Notes: a model not told the origin generated them from the sequence alone. 12,874 bases of DNA from Bacillota bacterium (GCA_023443515.1 JAEZUC010000012.1:1-12874), one strand, 5' to 3'. Counted from the stretch's first letter, positions 1 through 7,459 are shown. Program-made: numbers and translations.

Positions 1-40
1 CTTGGCTGGAAACGGCCCGGGAAAGTAGGTCTCTGCCAGA
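1..40 (+). rRNA. rrf: 5S ribosomal RNA, 3' end only
   Basis: The first 40 bases match the conserved 3' part of clostridial 5S rRNA as remembered: a GGC...GGCC hairpin, the loop-E-side segment GAAAGTAGGTC, and the terminal strand CTGCCAGA that would pair with the missing 5' end. Its position directly upstream of a tRNA gene fits the end of an rRNA operon. The 5' two thirds lie outside the window. The exact 3' end is uncertain by a few bases. Confidence 0.78.
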
Positions 41-47
41 TTTATAT

Positions 48-123
48 TCCTCAATAGCTCAGTCGGTAGAGCATGCGGCTGTTAACCGCAGGGTCGTAGG
101 TTCAAGTCCTACTTGAGGAGCCA
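48..123 (+). tRNA. tRNA-Asn (anticodon GUU)
   Basis: A complete cloverleaf can be drawn. The acceptor stem is TCCTCAA (48-54) with TTGAGGA (113-119), discriminator G120 and an encoded CCA (121-123). The D-arm is AGCTC..GAGC. The anticodon stem is TGCGG/CCGCA with loop CTGTTAA and anticodon GTT at 81-83, which reads Asn codons AAC/AAU. The T-arm is GTAGG TTCAAGT CCTAC. It lies 7 bases after the 5S rRNA and was probably cotranscribed with it. The loop and stem lengths are all canonical. Confidence 0.97.
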
Positions 124-153
124 AAAATAGATCCTTTAGGGTCTATTTTTTTT
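124..153 (+). terminator. Rho-independent terminator of the rRNA/tRNA unit
   Basis: AAAATAGATCC (124-134) pairs with GGGTCTATTTT (139-149) around a TTTA loop, with one T-G wobble. The stem is followed directly by an uninterrupted T run to 153, and a second T run lies at 157-163. It should separate the rRNA/tRNA transcript from the pilus genes, leaving the latter to their own promoter. Confidence 0.85.
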
Positions 154-199
154 GCGTTTTTTTAAATATTGGTTGTTAATCGTAGATTAAATTTTCCTA

Positions 200-223
200 T
201 TATAGTATAGCTAATAACTATAA
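200..223. repeat. Inverted repeat in the pilus-operon leader
   Basis: TTATAGT (200-206) and ACTATAA (217-223) are exact reverse complements separated by 10 bases. The spacing would suit a dimeric DNA-binding protein or a weak AT hairpin. In such AT-rich DNA a 7-bp match can arise by chance, so the functional claim is weak. Confidence 0.35.
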
Positions 224-226
224 ACC

Positions 227-242
227 TGTTTACATGTTTACG
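227..242. repeat. Tandem TGTTTAC(A/G) direct repeat
   Basis: TGTTTACA (227-234) is followed immediately by TGTTTACG (235-242), giving two 8-bp units that differ only at the last base. It lies ~35 bp upstream of the TTGACA box at 277. Adjacent direct repeats upstream of a promoter can be operator half-sites, but no known regulator motif was recognised. Confidence 0.35.
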
Positions 243-276
243 TATATAGTAAAATATCCTGGGAAATGTATAATTT

Positions 277-307
277 TTGACAAAATAAAAGGATTTTAAG
301 TAACTAT
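277..307 (+). promoter_or_regulatory. Candidate promoter for the pil operon
   Basis: A consensus -35 hexamer TTGACA lies at 277-282, after an AT-rich stretch that could act as an UP-like element. No good -10 stands at the ideal 17-bp spacing; the nearest TA-rich segment is TAACTAT at 301-307. The leader from 154 to 386 otherwise holds only the repeats noted here and an ATGTT-A-AACAT palindrome at 356-366. The -35 is convincing as a string, but the promoter as a whole is only a candidate. Confidence 0.35.
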
Positions 308-386
308 ATGGAATATATACATTAAACCAGAAAAATATACATAAATAGATATAAGATGTTAAACATTTGTTTGGATGTGATTGCTA

Positions 387-2081
387 ATGCTCAATAAGAC
401 ACGTAAGCGGCTTGGTGATTTGTTGCTGGAAGTCGAAATGATAACCCCAAATCAGCTTGAATCCGCTATTGAAGTGCAGAAAAAAACCGGTGAGAAACTT
501 GGTTCTATACTTACAAAGCTGGGCTATGTTACTGAAGATGATATAATTCAAGTTCTTGAATTTCAGCTTGGTATTCCACATGTTAAACTTGAAAAATATA
601 ATATCGACAAGTCAGCTTATTTAGCAATACCCGAAAGTATTGCTAAGAGGTATGGGCTGATTCCTATTAAAAAGGAAAAAGGAACTTTGACTGTTGCAAT
701 GAGTGATCCCCTCAATGTGTTTGCAATAGATGATTTAAACATTTATTCAGGTTTGGAGATACAGCCTGTTATTGCAAGTTTTGATGATATTTCCAGAGCA
801 ATAGACAAATACTATAGTGCTCAAAAAGCTATGAAGGCTGTTGAGGAATTCAAAAAAGAACAAGTCTCTACTATAAAGATAAATTCAGATACTTCAGAAG
901 AACATAATATTGAGGAAATTAACAATGCTCCTGCTGTAAAGGTTATTAATTCTATTATAGAACAAGCTGTAAGAAGCAGAGCCAGCGATATACATATCGA
1001 GCCTTTTGAAGAATATATAAAAATCAGATTTAGAACTGATGGGCAACTTTGTGAAATTATGAGGCCTGAAATTGACATAATGCCTGCGATTTCTGCACGT
1101 ATAAAGATTATAGGTGGCATGAATATAGCAGAGAAAAGGTTGCCGCAGGATGGAAGGATAAGTATTGAGGTTGACGGCAAGGAATATGACCTGAGAGTTT
1201 CAATTCTTCCGACAATTTTTGGAGAGAAGATTGTTATAAGGATTGCAGATAAAAAAGCTTTTGTTTTAAGCAGGAGCCAGCTGGGATTTAATGATTACGA
1301 GGAAAAGCAGTTTCACAAGATGCTACTTAATCCCCACGGTATCATTCTGGTAACCGGGCCAACAGGAAGCGGAAAGACTACTACTCTTTACAGTGCAATT
1401 AGTGAAATTAACAGTCCGGATATTAACATAATAACAGTTGAGGATCCTGTAGAATGTGTTATAGATGGAGTTAATCATGTTCAAGTTAACACAAAAACAG
1501 GTATGACTTTTGCGGCGGGACTCAGGTCTATTCTCAGGCAGGATCCTGATGTAATAATGATTGGAGAAATCCGTGACAGAGAAACTGCTGAAATAGCCGT
1601 AAGAGCAGCAATTACCGGGCATCTGGTTCTTAGTACACTTCACACAAATGATGCGCCAAGCTCTGTTTTAAGACTGGTAGACATGGGGATTGAACCCTAC
1701 ATGGTCTCATCTTCTATAGTAGGCGTTATTGCACAGCGGTTATATAAAAAAATATGCAATAATTGTAAAATGGATTATTCAGCAAACGATGATGAGAAGA
1801 CAATATTGGGTATAACCGATAAAGAGCTTGTTTTGTATAAAGGCAGAGGTTGTCCTATGTGTAGCCATACCGGATACAGAGGACGGCATGGAGTTTATGA
1901 GCTGATTTCAATTACTAAAAAGCATAAGGAATTGATTAACAATAAATGTTCGGAAGAAGAATTCAGGAATTATTCAATAGAAAACGGGATGGTTACTTTA
2001 AGAGATAATTTAGTTAAAAAGGTACTGGCAGGAGATACAACTATTGATGAATTAGTCCGCATAGCATATTCAAATAACTAA
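387..2081 (+). CDS. pilB: PilB/GspE-type type IV pilus extension ATPase
   Basis: This cytoplasmic hexameric ATPase powers pilus polymerisation through PilC. The ATG at 387 (564 aa) is preferred over the in-frame TTG at 381, because GGATGTGA at 373-380 is correctly spaced for 387 and too close to 381. The N-terminal region carries two MshEN-like motifs: RLG...Q at residues 8-31 and KLG...GYV...Q at 37-60. The catalytic part has Walker A GPTGSGKT (324-331), Asp box VEDP (351-354), Walker B DPDVIMIGEIRD and His box TGHLVLSTLHT (410-420). A CxxC pair of pairs (C457/C460, C489/C492) forms the zinc-type tetracysteine typical of PilB/GspE and absent from PilT. The length is normal for the family. 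It is the first gene of the T4P locus, with pilT 58 bp downstream. Confidence 0.96.
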   Translation: MLNKTRKRLGDLLLEVEMITPNQLESAIEVQKKTGEKLGSILTKLGYVTEDDIIQVLEFQLGIPHVKLEKYNIDKSAYLAIPESIAKRYGLIPIKKEKGTLTVAMSDPLNVFAIDDLNIYSGLEIQPVIASFDDISRAIDKYYSAQKAMKAVEEFKKEQVSTIKINSDTSEEHNIEEINNAPAVKVINSIIEQAVRSRASDIHIEPFEEYIKIRFRTDGQLCEIMRPEIDIMPAISARIKIIGGMNIAEKRLPQDGRISIEVDGKEYDLRVSILPTIFGEKIVIRIADKKAFVLSRSQLGFNDYEEKQFHKMLLNPHGIILVTGPTGSGKTTTLYSAISEINSPDINIITVEDPVECVIDGVNHVQVNTKTGMTFAAGLRSILRQDPDVIMIGEIRDRETAEIAVRAAITGHLVLSTLHTNDAPSSVLRLVDMGIEPYMVSSSIVGVIAQRLYKKICNNCKMDYSANDDEKTILGITDKELVLYKGRGCPMCSHTGYRGRHGVYELISITKKHKELINNKCSEEEFRNYSIENGMVTLRDNLVKKVLAGDTTIDELVRIAYSNN

Positions 2082-2139
2082 ATTCATAGATAATTAGTAA
2101 TCTGATATTGGTTATATTAGAAAGGCTTTGGAGATTATT

Positions 2140-3195
2140 ATGCTTTCATTAGAGGAATTATTAAAAAAAACACTAGAACAGGGTGCTTCTGATTTACATT
2201 TAACAGTAGGCATTCCTCCAACTATCAGAAAGAACGGAAGACTTTCTACCATAGGTGAGGAAAAACTCATGCCTTCAGATACTGAAGCTTATGTCAGAAG
2301 TATGCTTAATGAAGAACAGTGGAAAAAATATCAGGAGACCGGCGAACTTGATCTTTCCTTTTCTCTTAAGGGTATGGGAAGATTTAGAGTAAATGTGTAC
2401 AAGCAAAGAGGTACCTGCTGTGTCGCTATCAGAATGGTAAACCTTGTTATTCCATCTGTTGAGGAACTTGGATTACCTAGTATTGTTACGGATATGAGCA
2501 AAAAAACTAAGGGAATGATTTTAGTTACCGGCCCAACAGGAAGCGGAAAGTCAACTACTCTGGCTTTAATTATTGATTTGATAAATAAAAACAGGGACTG
2601 CCATATACTTACCTTGGAAGACCCTATAGAGTATCTTCACAAACACAATAAATCAATTGTTAATCAGAGGGAAATAGGAAACGATTCACAATCCTATGCC
2701 GCTGCACTTAGGGCGGCCTTAAGAGAAGACCCTGATGTAATTCTGGTAGGAGAGATGCGAGATACAGAAACTATAGCCATAGCTGTCACTGCAGCGGAAA
2801 CAGGACACTTGGTTCTGTCTACTTTGCATACTATTGGAGCTGCTAATACAATTGACAGAATTATAGATGTATTCCCTCCATATCAGCAGCAACAGATAAA
2901 AGTTCAGCTTTCAACGGTTATTCAGTCAGTTATTTCCCAGCAGCTCCTTCCAAGAAAAGACAAGCCCGGAAGAGTACCGGCTATTGAAATTATGGTAGCC
3001 ACCCCTGCAGTAAGGAATTTAATACGTGAAGGTAAAACATATCAGATTAATTCCCAGATTCAGACCGGTGCAAAATTCGGGATGCAAGCAATGGACTTGA
3101 GCCTGGCAAGCTTGTACAAAAAAGGTATCATAAGTCAGGAAGATGCAATGACCTATGCCATGGATCCGGATAATATTATCAGATACATGGGGTAA
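2140..3195 (+). CDS. pilT: PilT twitching-motility retraction ATPase
   Basis: This is a cytoplasmic hexameric ATPase that depolymerises pili (351 aa, normal PilT size). The ATG at 2140 is chosen because GGAG at 2130-2133 lies 6 bases upstream; a TTG at 2128 in the same frame is less well placed. The start MLSLEELLKK..ASDLHL is the classic PilT N-terminus. Motifs from this start: Walker A GPTGSGKS (131-138), Asp box LEDPIEY, Walker B DPDVILVGEMRD (197-208), His box TGHLVLSTLHT (221-231), and AVRNLIRE (290-297), which corresponds to the PilT-specific AIRNLIRE retraction motif. There is no tetracysteine. Its presence predicts dynamic, retractable pili rather than a one-way secretion pseudopilus. 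A 127-bp gap separates it from pilC. Confidence 0.96.
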   Translation: MLSLEELLKKTLEQGASDLHLTVGIPPTIRKNGRLSTIGEEKLMPSDTEAYVRSMLNEEQWKKYQETGELDLSFSLKGMGRFRVNVYKQRGTCCVAIRMVNLVIPSVEELGLPSIVTDMSKKTKGMILVTGPTGSGKSTTLALIIDLINKNRDCHILTLEDPIEYLHKHNKSIVNQREIGNDSQSYAAALRAALREDPDVILVGEMRDTETIAIAVTAAETGHLVLSTLHTIGAANTIDRIIDVFPPYQQQQIKVQLSTVIQSVISQQLLPRKDKPGRVPAIEIMVATPAVRNLIREGKTYQINSQIQTGAKFGMQAMDLSLASLYKKGIISQEDAMTYAMDPDNIIRYMG

Positions 3196-3210
3196 AGAGG
3201 GCAATATTTA

Positions 3211-3238
3211 TTGACTATTAACTACGATGTGATAATAT
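3211..3238 (+). promoter_or_regulatory. Candidate internal promoter P1 (pilT-pilC gap)
   Basis: TTGACT (3211-3216) and TAATAT (3233-3238) are separated by 16 bp in the largest non-coding gap within the pil operon. The match is 5/6 for the -35 and 4/6 for the -10. It could give pilC-pilA and downstream genes their own transcription start. Confidence 0.35.
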
Positions 3239-3254
3239 TAGAAGTATAGACACT

Positions 3255-3283
3255 TCCATATCAATACATTTGTGGTTTATAAT
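3255..3283 (+). promoter_or_regulatory. Candidate internal promoter P2 (perfect -10)
   Basis: A perfect TATAAT lies at 3278-3283, with TCCATA (3255-3260, 3/6 match) 17 bp upstream as a possible -35. It sits 40 bp before the pilC start codon. AT richness raises the chance of a spurious -10. Confidence 0.38.
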
Positions 3284-3322
3284 AAAATATTTTTAAATAA
3301 TATACTTTTCAGGTGATTTTTA

Positions 3323-4540
3323 TTGGCTAATTATATTTATAATGCTAAAACCAAGTCAGGTGAAACAGTATCCGGCAATGTTGAAGCATCCGACGTCAAT
3401 ATGGCAATAGCTTTTGTCAAGGACCGAGGGTTTTTTCCTTTGGCAGTGTATGAAAATACCGGACAGGGTAAGGAATTTGAGTTTAAAGTACGTAAAAAAG
3501 TAAAGGTTAAAGACCTGTCTATTTTGTGTCGTCAATTTCATACTATGCTTAATGCTGGAGTTTCTGTTATCGGATGTCTTGATTTGCTTCGTAGCCAAAC
3601 ACAGAATCCTACCCTTCGTGATGCAATGTCACAACTTTATGATGATGTGCAGAAAGGAAAAACACTTTCAGAATCCATGAAATCACTTTCAAAGGTTTTT
3701 CCGGTACTTATGGTCAGCATGGTCGAAGTGGGTGAGGTAAGCGGAACTCTTGAACAAGTTCTGGAAAGACTAGCCGTACAGTTTGAAAAAGACACCAAAG
3801 TTAAGTCAAAGGTTTCGACTGCTATGATGTATCCGGCGGTTATAGGGTGTATTGCCTTGGTAATGGTTACGTTTATGATTGTCTTCATAGTACCTAAGTT
3901 TGTAAGTATGGTTAACAGCGTTGGAGGAACACTTCCAATGCCCACCAGAATAGTATTATTTATTAGCGGACTTTTTACAAACCCTTTGTTTTTATTGGGA
4001 TTCGCTCTGTTTATCATAGTCGGGGTGTGGGGATTCAGAAGGTTTAAAAGTACGGAATACGGTAAGTTTTTGATCGACAGGCTTATTTTTAAAATGCCAA
4101 TGGTTGGTGCAAATGTCCAGAAGATTTTGGCCTCACGTTTTACAAGGACCTTGAGTACCCTGTTAAAATCAGGTGTTTCTCTGATTCATGCACTTGAAGT
4201 TGTAGACGGTGTAGTAAACAACCAGATTGTTTCCAGAGGGCTTATAAAGGTTAAGGAAAGTATTAAAATGGGTTCAAATTTGGCAGCACCTCTTGAGAAA
4301 ATGGGGATTTTCCCGCTGATGGTAACTCACATGATCAGTGTTGGAGAAGAAGCAGGTTCTCTTGATTCCATCATGGAAAAGGTGGCGGATTTCTATGATG
4401 AAGAAGTGGAAACATCTGTAAGCAAACTGGTTGCTATGATGGAACCGCTTCTTATGATGGTACTTGCGATTATAGTAGGCTTTATTGTTGTTGCAATGAT
4501 ATTGCCCATTTTCAGCATGTATCAGGGTGTGGGCCAATAA
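3323..4540 (+). CDS. pilC: PilC/GspF inner-membrane platform protein
   Basis: PilC is the membrane platform rotated by PilB/PilT to insert or remove pilins (405 aa, typical size). It starts at TTG 3323, 6 bases after AGGTGA (3311-3316). The N-terminal ~60 residues (MANYIYNAKTKSGE...) are the usual soluble PilC entry region. Two T2SSF repeats follow, at about residues 65-190 and 268-392. Each carries the family signature: MVEVGEVSGTL near 133-143 and MISVGEEAGSL near 337-347. Hydrophobic segments at about 171-191, 211-236 and 375-398 match the three-helix topology. It is followed 36 bp later by pilA with no terminator in between. Confidence 0.96.
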   Translation: MANYIYNAKTKSGETVSGNVEASDVNMAIAFVKDRGFFPLAVYENTGQGKEFEFKVRKKVKVKDLSILCRQFHTMLNAGVSVIGCLDLLRSQTQNPTLRDAMSQLYDDVQKGKTLSESMKSLSKVFPVLMVSMVEVGEVSGTLEQVLERLAVQFEKDTKVKSKVSTAMMYPAVIGCIALVMVTFMIVFIVPKFVSMVNSVGGTLPMPTRIVLFISGLFTNPLFLLGFALFIIVGVWGFRRFKSTEYGKFLIDRLIFKMPMVGANVQKILASRFTRTLSTLLKSGVSLIHALEVVDGVVNNQIVSRGLIKVKESIKMGSNLAAPLEKMGIFPLMVTHMISVGEEAGSLDSIMEKVADFYDEEVETSVSKLVAMMEPLLMMVLAIIVGFIVVAMILPIFSMYQGVGQ

Positions 4541-4576
4541 AATAAATATATATATAACTAATAAGGGGGAGTTCTA

Positions 4577-4957
4577 ATGTTAATGTTCATTAAGAAAGTC
4601 AAGAAAAATAAGAAGGGTTATACCCTGACAGAGTTGATTGTTGTTGTAGCTATCCTGGGTATACTGGCTGCGGTAGCAACACCTATGGTATTAAATCAGG
4701 TATCAAAGGCAAGAAAAAGTGCGGATGCAGCTAATGAAAAAGCAATTGAAAACGCATATTTAGTAGGTATGGCTGACGCTTCTGACACAACCGCTCCGGC
4801 TGATTTTACAGGAGTAAAGAAAAAAATAGGAGATGCACTTGCATCTATTCCAAAGCCTCACGATGGTAAGAAAAAGTTTTATCTTAATCCGACAACAGGT
4901 GAAGCAACTGCTGCAACTTCTTCACCAGCAGCAGGCTGGATTAATATGAATCCTTAA
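4577..4957 (+). CDS. pilA: Type IV prepilin, probable major pilin
   Basis: This 126-aa prepilin has a short basic leader (KKVKKNKKG) ending at Gly14. The mature N-terminus YTLTELIVVVAILGILAAV has Glu at +5, a ~20-residue hydrophobic helix and the conserved kink Pro at +22 (P36). The mature protein is only ~112 aa with no cysteines, leaving a head of ~60 residues rich in Ala, Thr and Lys. The +1 residue is Tyr instead of the usual Phe. It has the best-looking ribosome site in the operon (AAGGGGGA, 4563-4570) and lies between pilC and pilD, fitting a highly expressed major pilin. That it is the major subunit is inferred from its pilin-like size, start strength and position; this was not tested against other pilins in the genome. 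Confidence 0.9.
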   Translation: MLMFIKKVKKNKKGYTLTELIVVVAILGILAAVATPMVLNQVSKARKSADAANEKAIENAYLVGMADASDTTAPADFTGVKKKIGDALASIPKPHDGKKKFYLNPTTGEATAATSSPAAGWINMNP

Positions 4958-4962
4958 TCAAA

Positions 4963-5760
4963 ATGCAAATATTACTCATAATTTACATAATAATATTCGG
5001 GCTTGTAATAGGCTGTTTTCTTAATGTATGTATTTCTCGCATACCTCAAAAACAGTCTATTATAAGACCTCCATCCCGTTGCAACAACTGCGGGACAACA
5101 CTCAGGCCCCTTGATCTTGTGCCTGTATTCAGCTTTGTATTCTTGAGAGGCAAATGTCGCTACTGTGGAGAAAAAGTATCCGCCGTGAATCCCATAGTAG
5201 AAATAATTACAGCCGCTGTTTTTGTTGCACTTTATTTAAAGTACTCTTTAACGGTTGAGTTTGCTGCCATGGCATTGCTATCGTGCGTACTGATTTGTAT
5301 AGCTTTTATAGATGCGGAGCACAGGATAATTCCAAACGGGTTTATCATTACAGGCTTAATAAGCGGGTTGGCTTTATTTTTATACAATTTATTTTATCCG
5401 GTGGACATGTTCGGAGACAGAGTATGGTTTAACCCCATACTGGGTTTTACTGTGGGTACAAGCTTTCTTTTATTGGTTTCTCTCGTGGGGATGCTTGTTT
5501 ACAAGAGTGATGATGCTATGGGAATGGGCGATATAAAGCTTTTTGCGGTTATCGGACTTTTCCTTGGATGGCGTATGACAATTATCAGCCTTATGCTTTC
5601 TGTTTTTGCCGCAGCTATCGGATGTGTCTTTCTTATTATACTTAAAAAGAGTAATCGAAGGTCCACCATTGCATTCGGGCCATATATTGCAATAGGGACT
5701 TTTATAACAATTTTATACGGCTGGAATCTACTTGAACAATATATGACCTTGCTTAAATAA
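4963..5760 (+). CDS. pilD: PilD prepilin peptidase / N-methyltransferase
   Basis: This integral membrane aspartyl protease of the GspO/PilD family cleaves prepilin leaders after Gly and N-methylates the new N-terminus. The N-terminal GLVIGCFLNVCISRIP signature is followed by the methylase-associated tetracysteine (C40, C43, C65, C68). The catalytic aspartates are D117 in FIDAEHRIIP and D190 in GMGDIK. There are about eight hydrophobic segments, and 265 aa is normal for the bifunctional enzyme. The ATG lies 5 bases after the pilA stop, and no Shine-Dalgarno sequence precedes it, so translation is probably coupled to pilA. Its presence next to four prepilin genes makes it their likely processing enzyme. 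Confidence 0.96.
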   Translation: MQILLIIYIIIFGLVIGCFLNVCISRIPQKQSIIRPPSRCNNCGTTLRPLDLVPVFSFVFLRGKCRYCGEKVSAVNPIVEIITAAVFVALYLKYSLTVEFAAMALLSCVLICIAFIDAEHRIIPNGFIITGLISGLALFLYNLFYPVDMFGDRVWFNPILGFTVGTSFLLLVSLVGMLVYKSDDAMGMGDIKLFAVIGLFLGWRMTIISLMLSVFAAAIGCVFLIILKKSNRRSTIAFGPYIAIGTFITILYGWNLLEQYMTLLK

Positions 5761-5790
5761 CTATATTAATAGAAATATTGAGGCGAACGT

Positions 5791-6846
5791 ATGGTTGGAA
5801 AAAATCTTTTAGCGCTGGATATCGGAAATGACACTATTAAAATTATCAGCGGTTCAACAAATAAGAAAAATATATTTATTAATGAATACGGTATTGTTAG
5901 TACACCCGTTGAGTGTATTAATGACGGTATGATTATTGATACCACTACCGTGTCTACGGTTATTTCTGAAGCCGTTAAAACTCACAAAATAGGTGGCGGA
6001 GCTCTTGTAATGACTGTTACGGGAACGGGAGTTATCACAAGAGATATAGTGTTGCCAAAATCAACGGAACAGGAAATTGAAAAAATGCTTGAATTTGAGG
6101 CTCAGCAGTATTTTCCTGTGGATTTAAAGGATTATACCGTTGATTTTAAGGTTATGGAGAACATAGGCGATCAGGTTCGTGTGCTGGTTGTAGCTGCTCC
6201 CAATAAGCAAATAGAGACTTATGTTAATCTGGCAAAGCTTTTGAAACAGCAATTAGCAGCTATTGATATTCCGTCTAATTGTGTTCTGAAGCTTTTATCT
6301 TTTTCACCCCTATATAATGATGAAACCGTAGAAGAATATGCTGTGGTTGATATAGGAAGGGATACTTCAGGAGTGTGTTTTTTCAGAAATAACATTTTAA
6401 AATTCAGCAGGATTTTATTAAATGGAGTTTCAGAGGTTGACAGTATTATTGCAAACAAATATAATCTGGAATTTAAAACGGCAGAGGAACTTAAACGGTC
6501 ATTTAAAGGGTTTACCAGCCAGCCTGCGTCGGAAGATAGATTTAATGATTTGGGCGAGGTTATTAAAGGGGCACTAGACGGCATTATATCCGATTTAAAC
6601 AGGTTTTTAGAATTTTATAATTCCAGAGATAATTCAAATAACGTGGAAAAAATTTATATTTATGGTGGTGGCAGCAAGCTGAAGGGCATCACAGAACACT
6701 TTTCCAATACTTTCAATATGCCGGTTTTGCCTTTTCCTTTGCTAAAAGAAATTGTTTATAAGGGACATAGGGGTCAAGAGGCTTTTGAACAGGACTACCC
6801 TTGTTTGATTAATGCCGTAGGCTGTTTGAACAGAGCAGTGAAATAA
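5791..6846 (+). CDS. pilM: PilM actin-like ATPase of the pilus alignment complex
   Basis: PilM is a cytoplasmic FtsA/actin-like nucleotide-binding protein that binds the N-terminal tail of PilN (351 aa, normal). Visible motifs: phosphate-1 loop LDIGNDTIK (9-17), phosphate-2 VVDIGRDTSGVCFF (185-198) and adenosine motif YIYGGGSKLKGI (289-300). The segment LEFEAQQYFPV (100-110) is a common PilM/SHS2-region signature. The start ATG has GAGG 7 bases upstream. Its partner pilN is present but is separated from it by a prepilin gene. Confidence 0.94.
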   Translation: MVGKNLLALDIGNDTIKIISGSTNKKNIFINEYGIVSTPVECINDGMIIDTTTVSTVISEAVKTHKIGGGALVMTVTGTGVITRDIVLPKSTEQEIEKMLEFEAQQYFPVDLKDYTVDFKVMENIGDQVRVLVVAAPNKQIETYVNLAKLLKQQLAAIDIPSNCVLKLLSFSPLYNDETVEEYAVVDIGRDTSGVCFFRNNILKFSRILLNGVSEVDSIIANKYNLEFKTAEELKRSFKGFTSQPASEDRFNDLGEVIKGALDGIISDLNRFLEFYNSRDNSNNVEKIYIYGGGSKLKGITEHFSNTFNMPVLPFPLLKEIVYKGHRGQEAFEQDYPCLINAVGCLNRAVK

Positions 6847-6885
6847 GCCTTCTCGTATTAAAGCACATGGTGGGGAGGGTCATTA

Positions 6886-7428
6886 TTGAATATTAAAAGT
6901 GAAAAGGGCGTTACCTTAACAGAGGTAATCGGTGCAGTAACGATTTTGTTAATTCTAATGGTACCGCTAACATTTATTTTTACTACGGCTTACGATAAAT
7001 GTGTGGTCGAGGCTGACAAAGTGGCTGCTCAGCAGGTTGCAAGAGAGATTCTGTATGGTGACGGGATAAATTTCAATGGTATTATTGGTGATTTGGCGAA
7101 GTCAAACGCCAAAATAGGCGCCAAAAGCAGTGAAGTAAATATACCCCTGAATGGATGTAGTATAAGTATACCTGCTAGTAATGGAAACAGGGAGTACCTG
7201 TATGATTCAAATGTCGGGGGAGGTGTGGTTTTATATAACGGTAAGAGGATTAATGAAAAATCTTCTTCCGGGAAAGATATTGAAATAGTAGGATTTCATC
7301 TTGAAACAATATTGAAAAACGATTTTAATGACCATGACCAATTAAGGGTTCAAGTCAAGGTATCTTGCGGTAAAAGCGGAATTGTAGAAGTTGAAAGCAG
7401 CTACAGATTCCCCAATATAGAAAAATAG
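6886..7428 (+). CDS. Minor type IV prepilin (between pilM and pilN)
   Basis: This 180-aa protein has a very short leader (MNIKSEKG) and PilD-type cleavage after Gly8. The mature N-terminus VTLTEVIGAVTILLILMVP has Glu at +5 and a hydrophobic helix. The head contains C39 and two further cysteines (near 92 and 168), so one disulfide is possible. The start is TTG 6886, 6 bases after GGAGGG (6874-6879). The class is GspI/PilV- or GspH-like by size and layout, but a specific minor pilin could not be assigned. It probably belongs to the initiation or tip complex with the two later prepilins. A perfect 7-bp hairpin lies inside the gene at 7092-7113. Confidence 0.85.
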   Translation: MNIKSEKGVTLTEVIGAVTILLILMVPLTFIFTTAYDKCVVEADKVAAQQVAREILYGDGINFNGIIGDLAKSNAKIGAKSSEVNIPLNGCSISIPASNGNREYLYDSNVGGGVVLYNGKRINEKSSSGKDIEIVGFHLETILKNDFNDHDQLRVQVKVSCGKSGIVEVESSYRFPNIEK

Positions 7429-7459
7429 ACAAAATATACGTGCAAGGGTGGGATAGTAT

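Noticed and set aside
48..123. tRNA-Asn as an attachment site for an integrated element
   Set aside because: No repeat of the tRNA 3' end was seen in the window, and no integrase gene. The pilus genes look like resident chromosome genes with a terminator in between.
154..386. Possible c-di-GMP riboswitch in the pilB leader, as known upstream of clostridial T4P genes
   Set aside because: I could not find the conserved core of either the GEMM-I or the GEMM-II class, and the region is too AT-rich for the expected stems. A covariance-model scan would settle it.
821..1180. 119-codon minus-strand frame inside pilB
   Set aside because: It is antisense to the conserved catalytic region of PilB and explained by codon composition.
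4541..4576. Dedicated pilA promoter in the pilC-pilA gap
   Set aside because: TATATA-like strings are present, but no -35 box is visible at the right distance in the end of pilC. The AT run alone is not enough.
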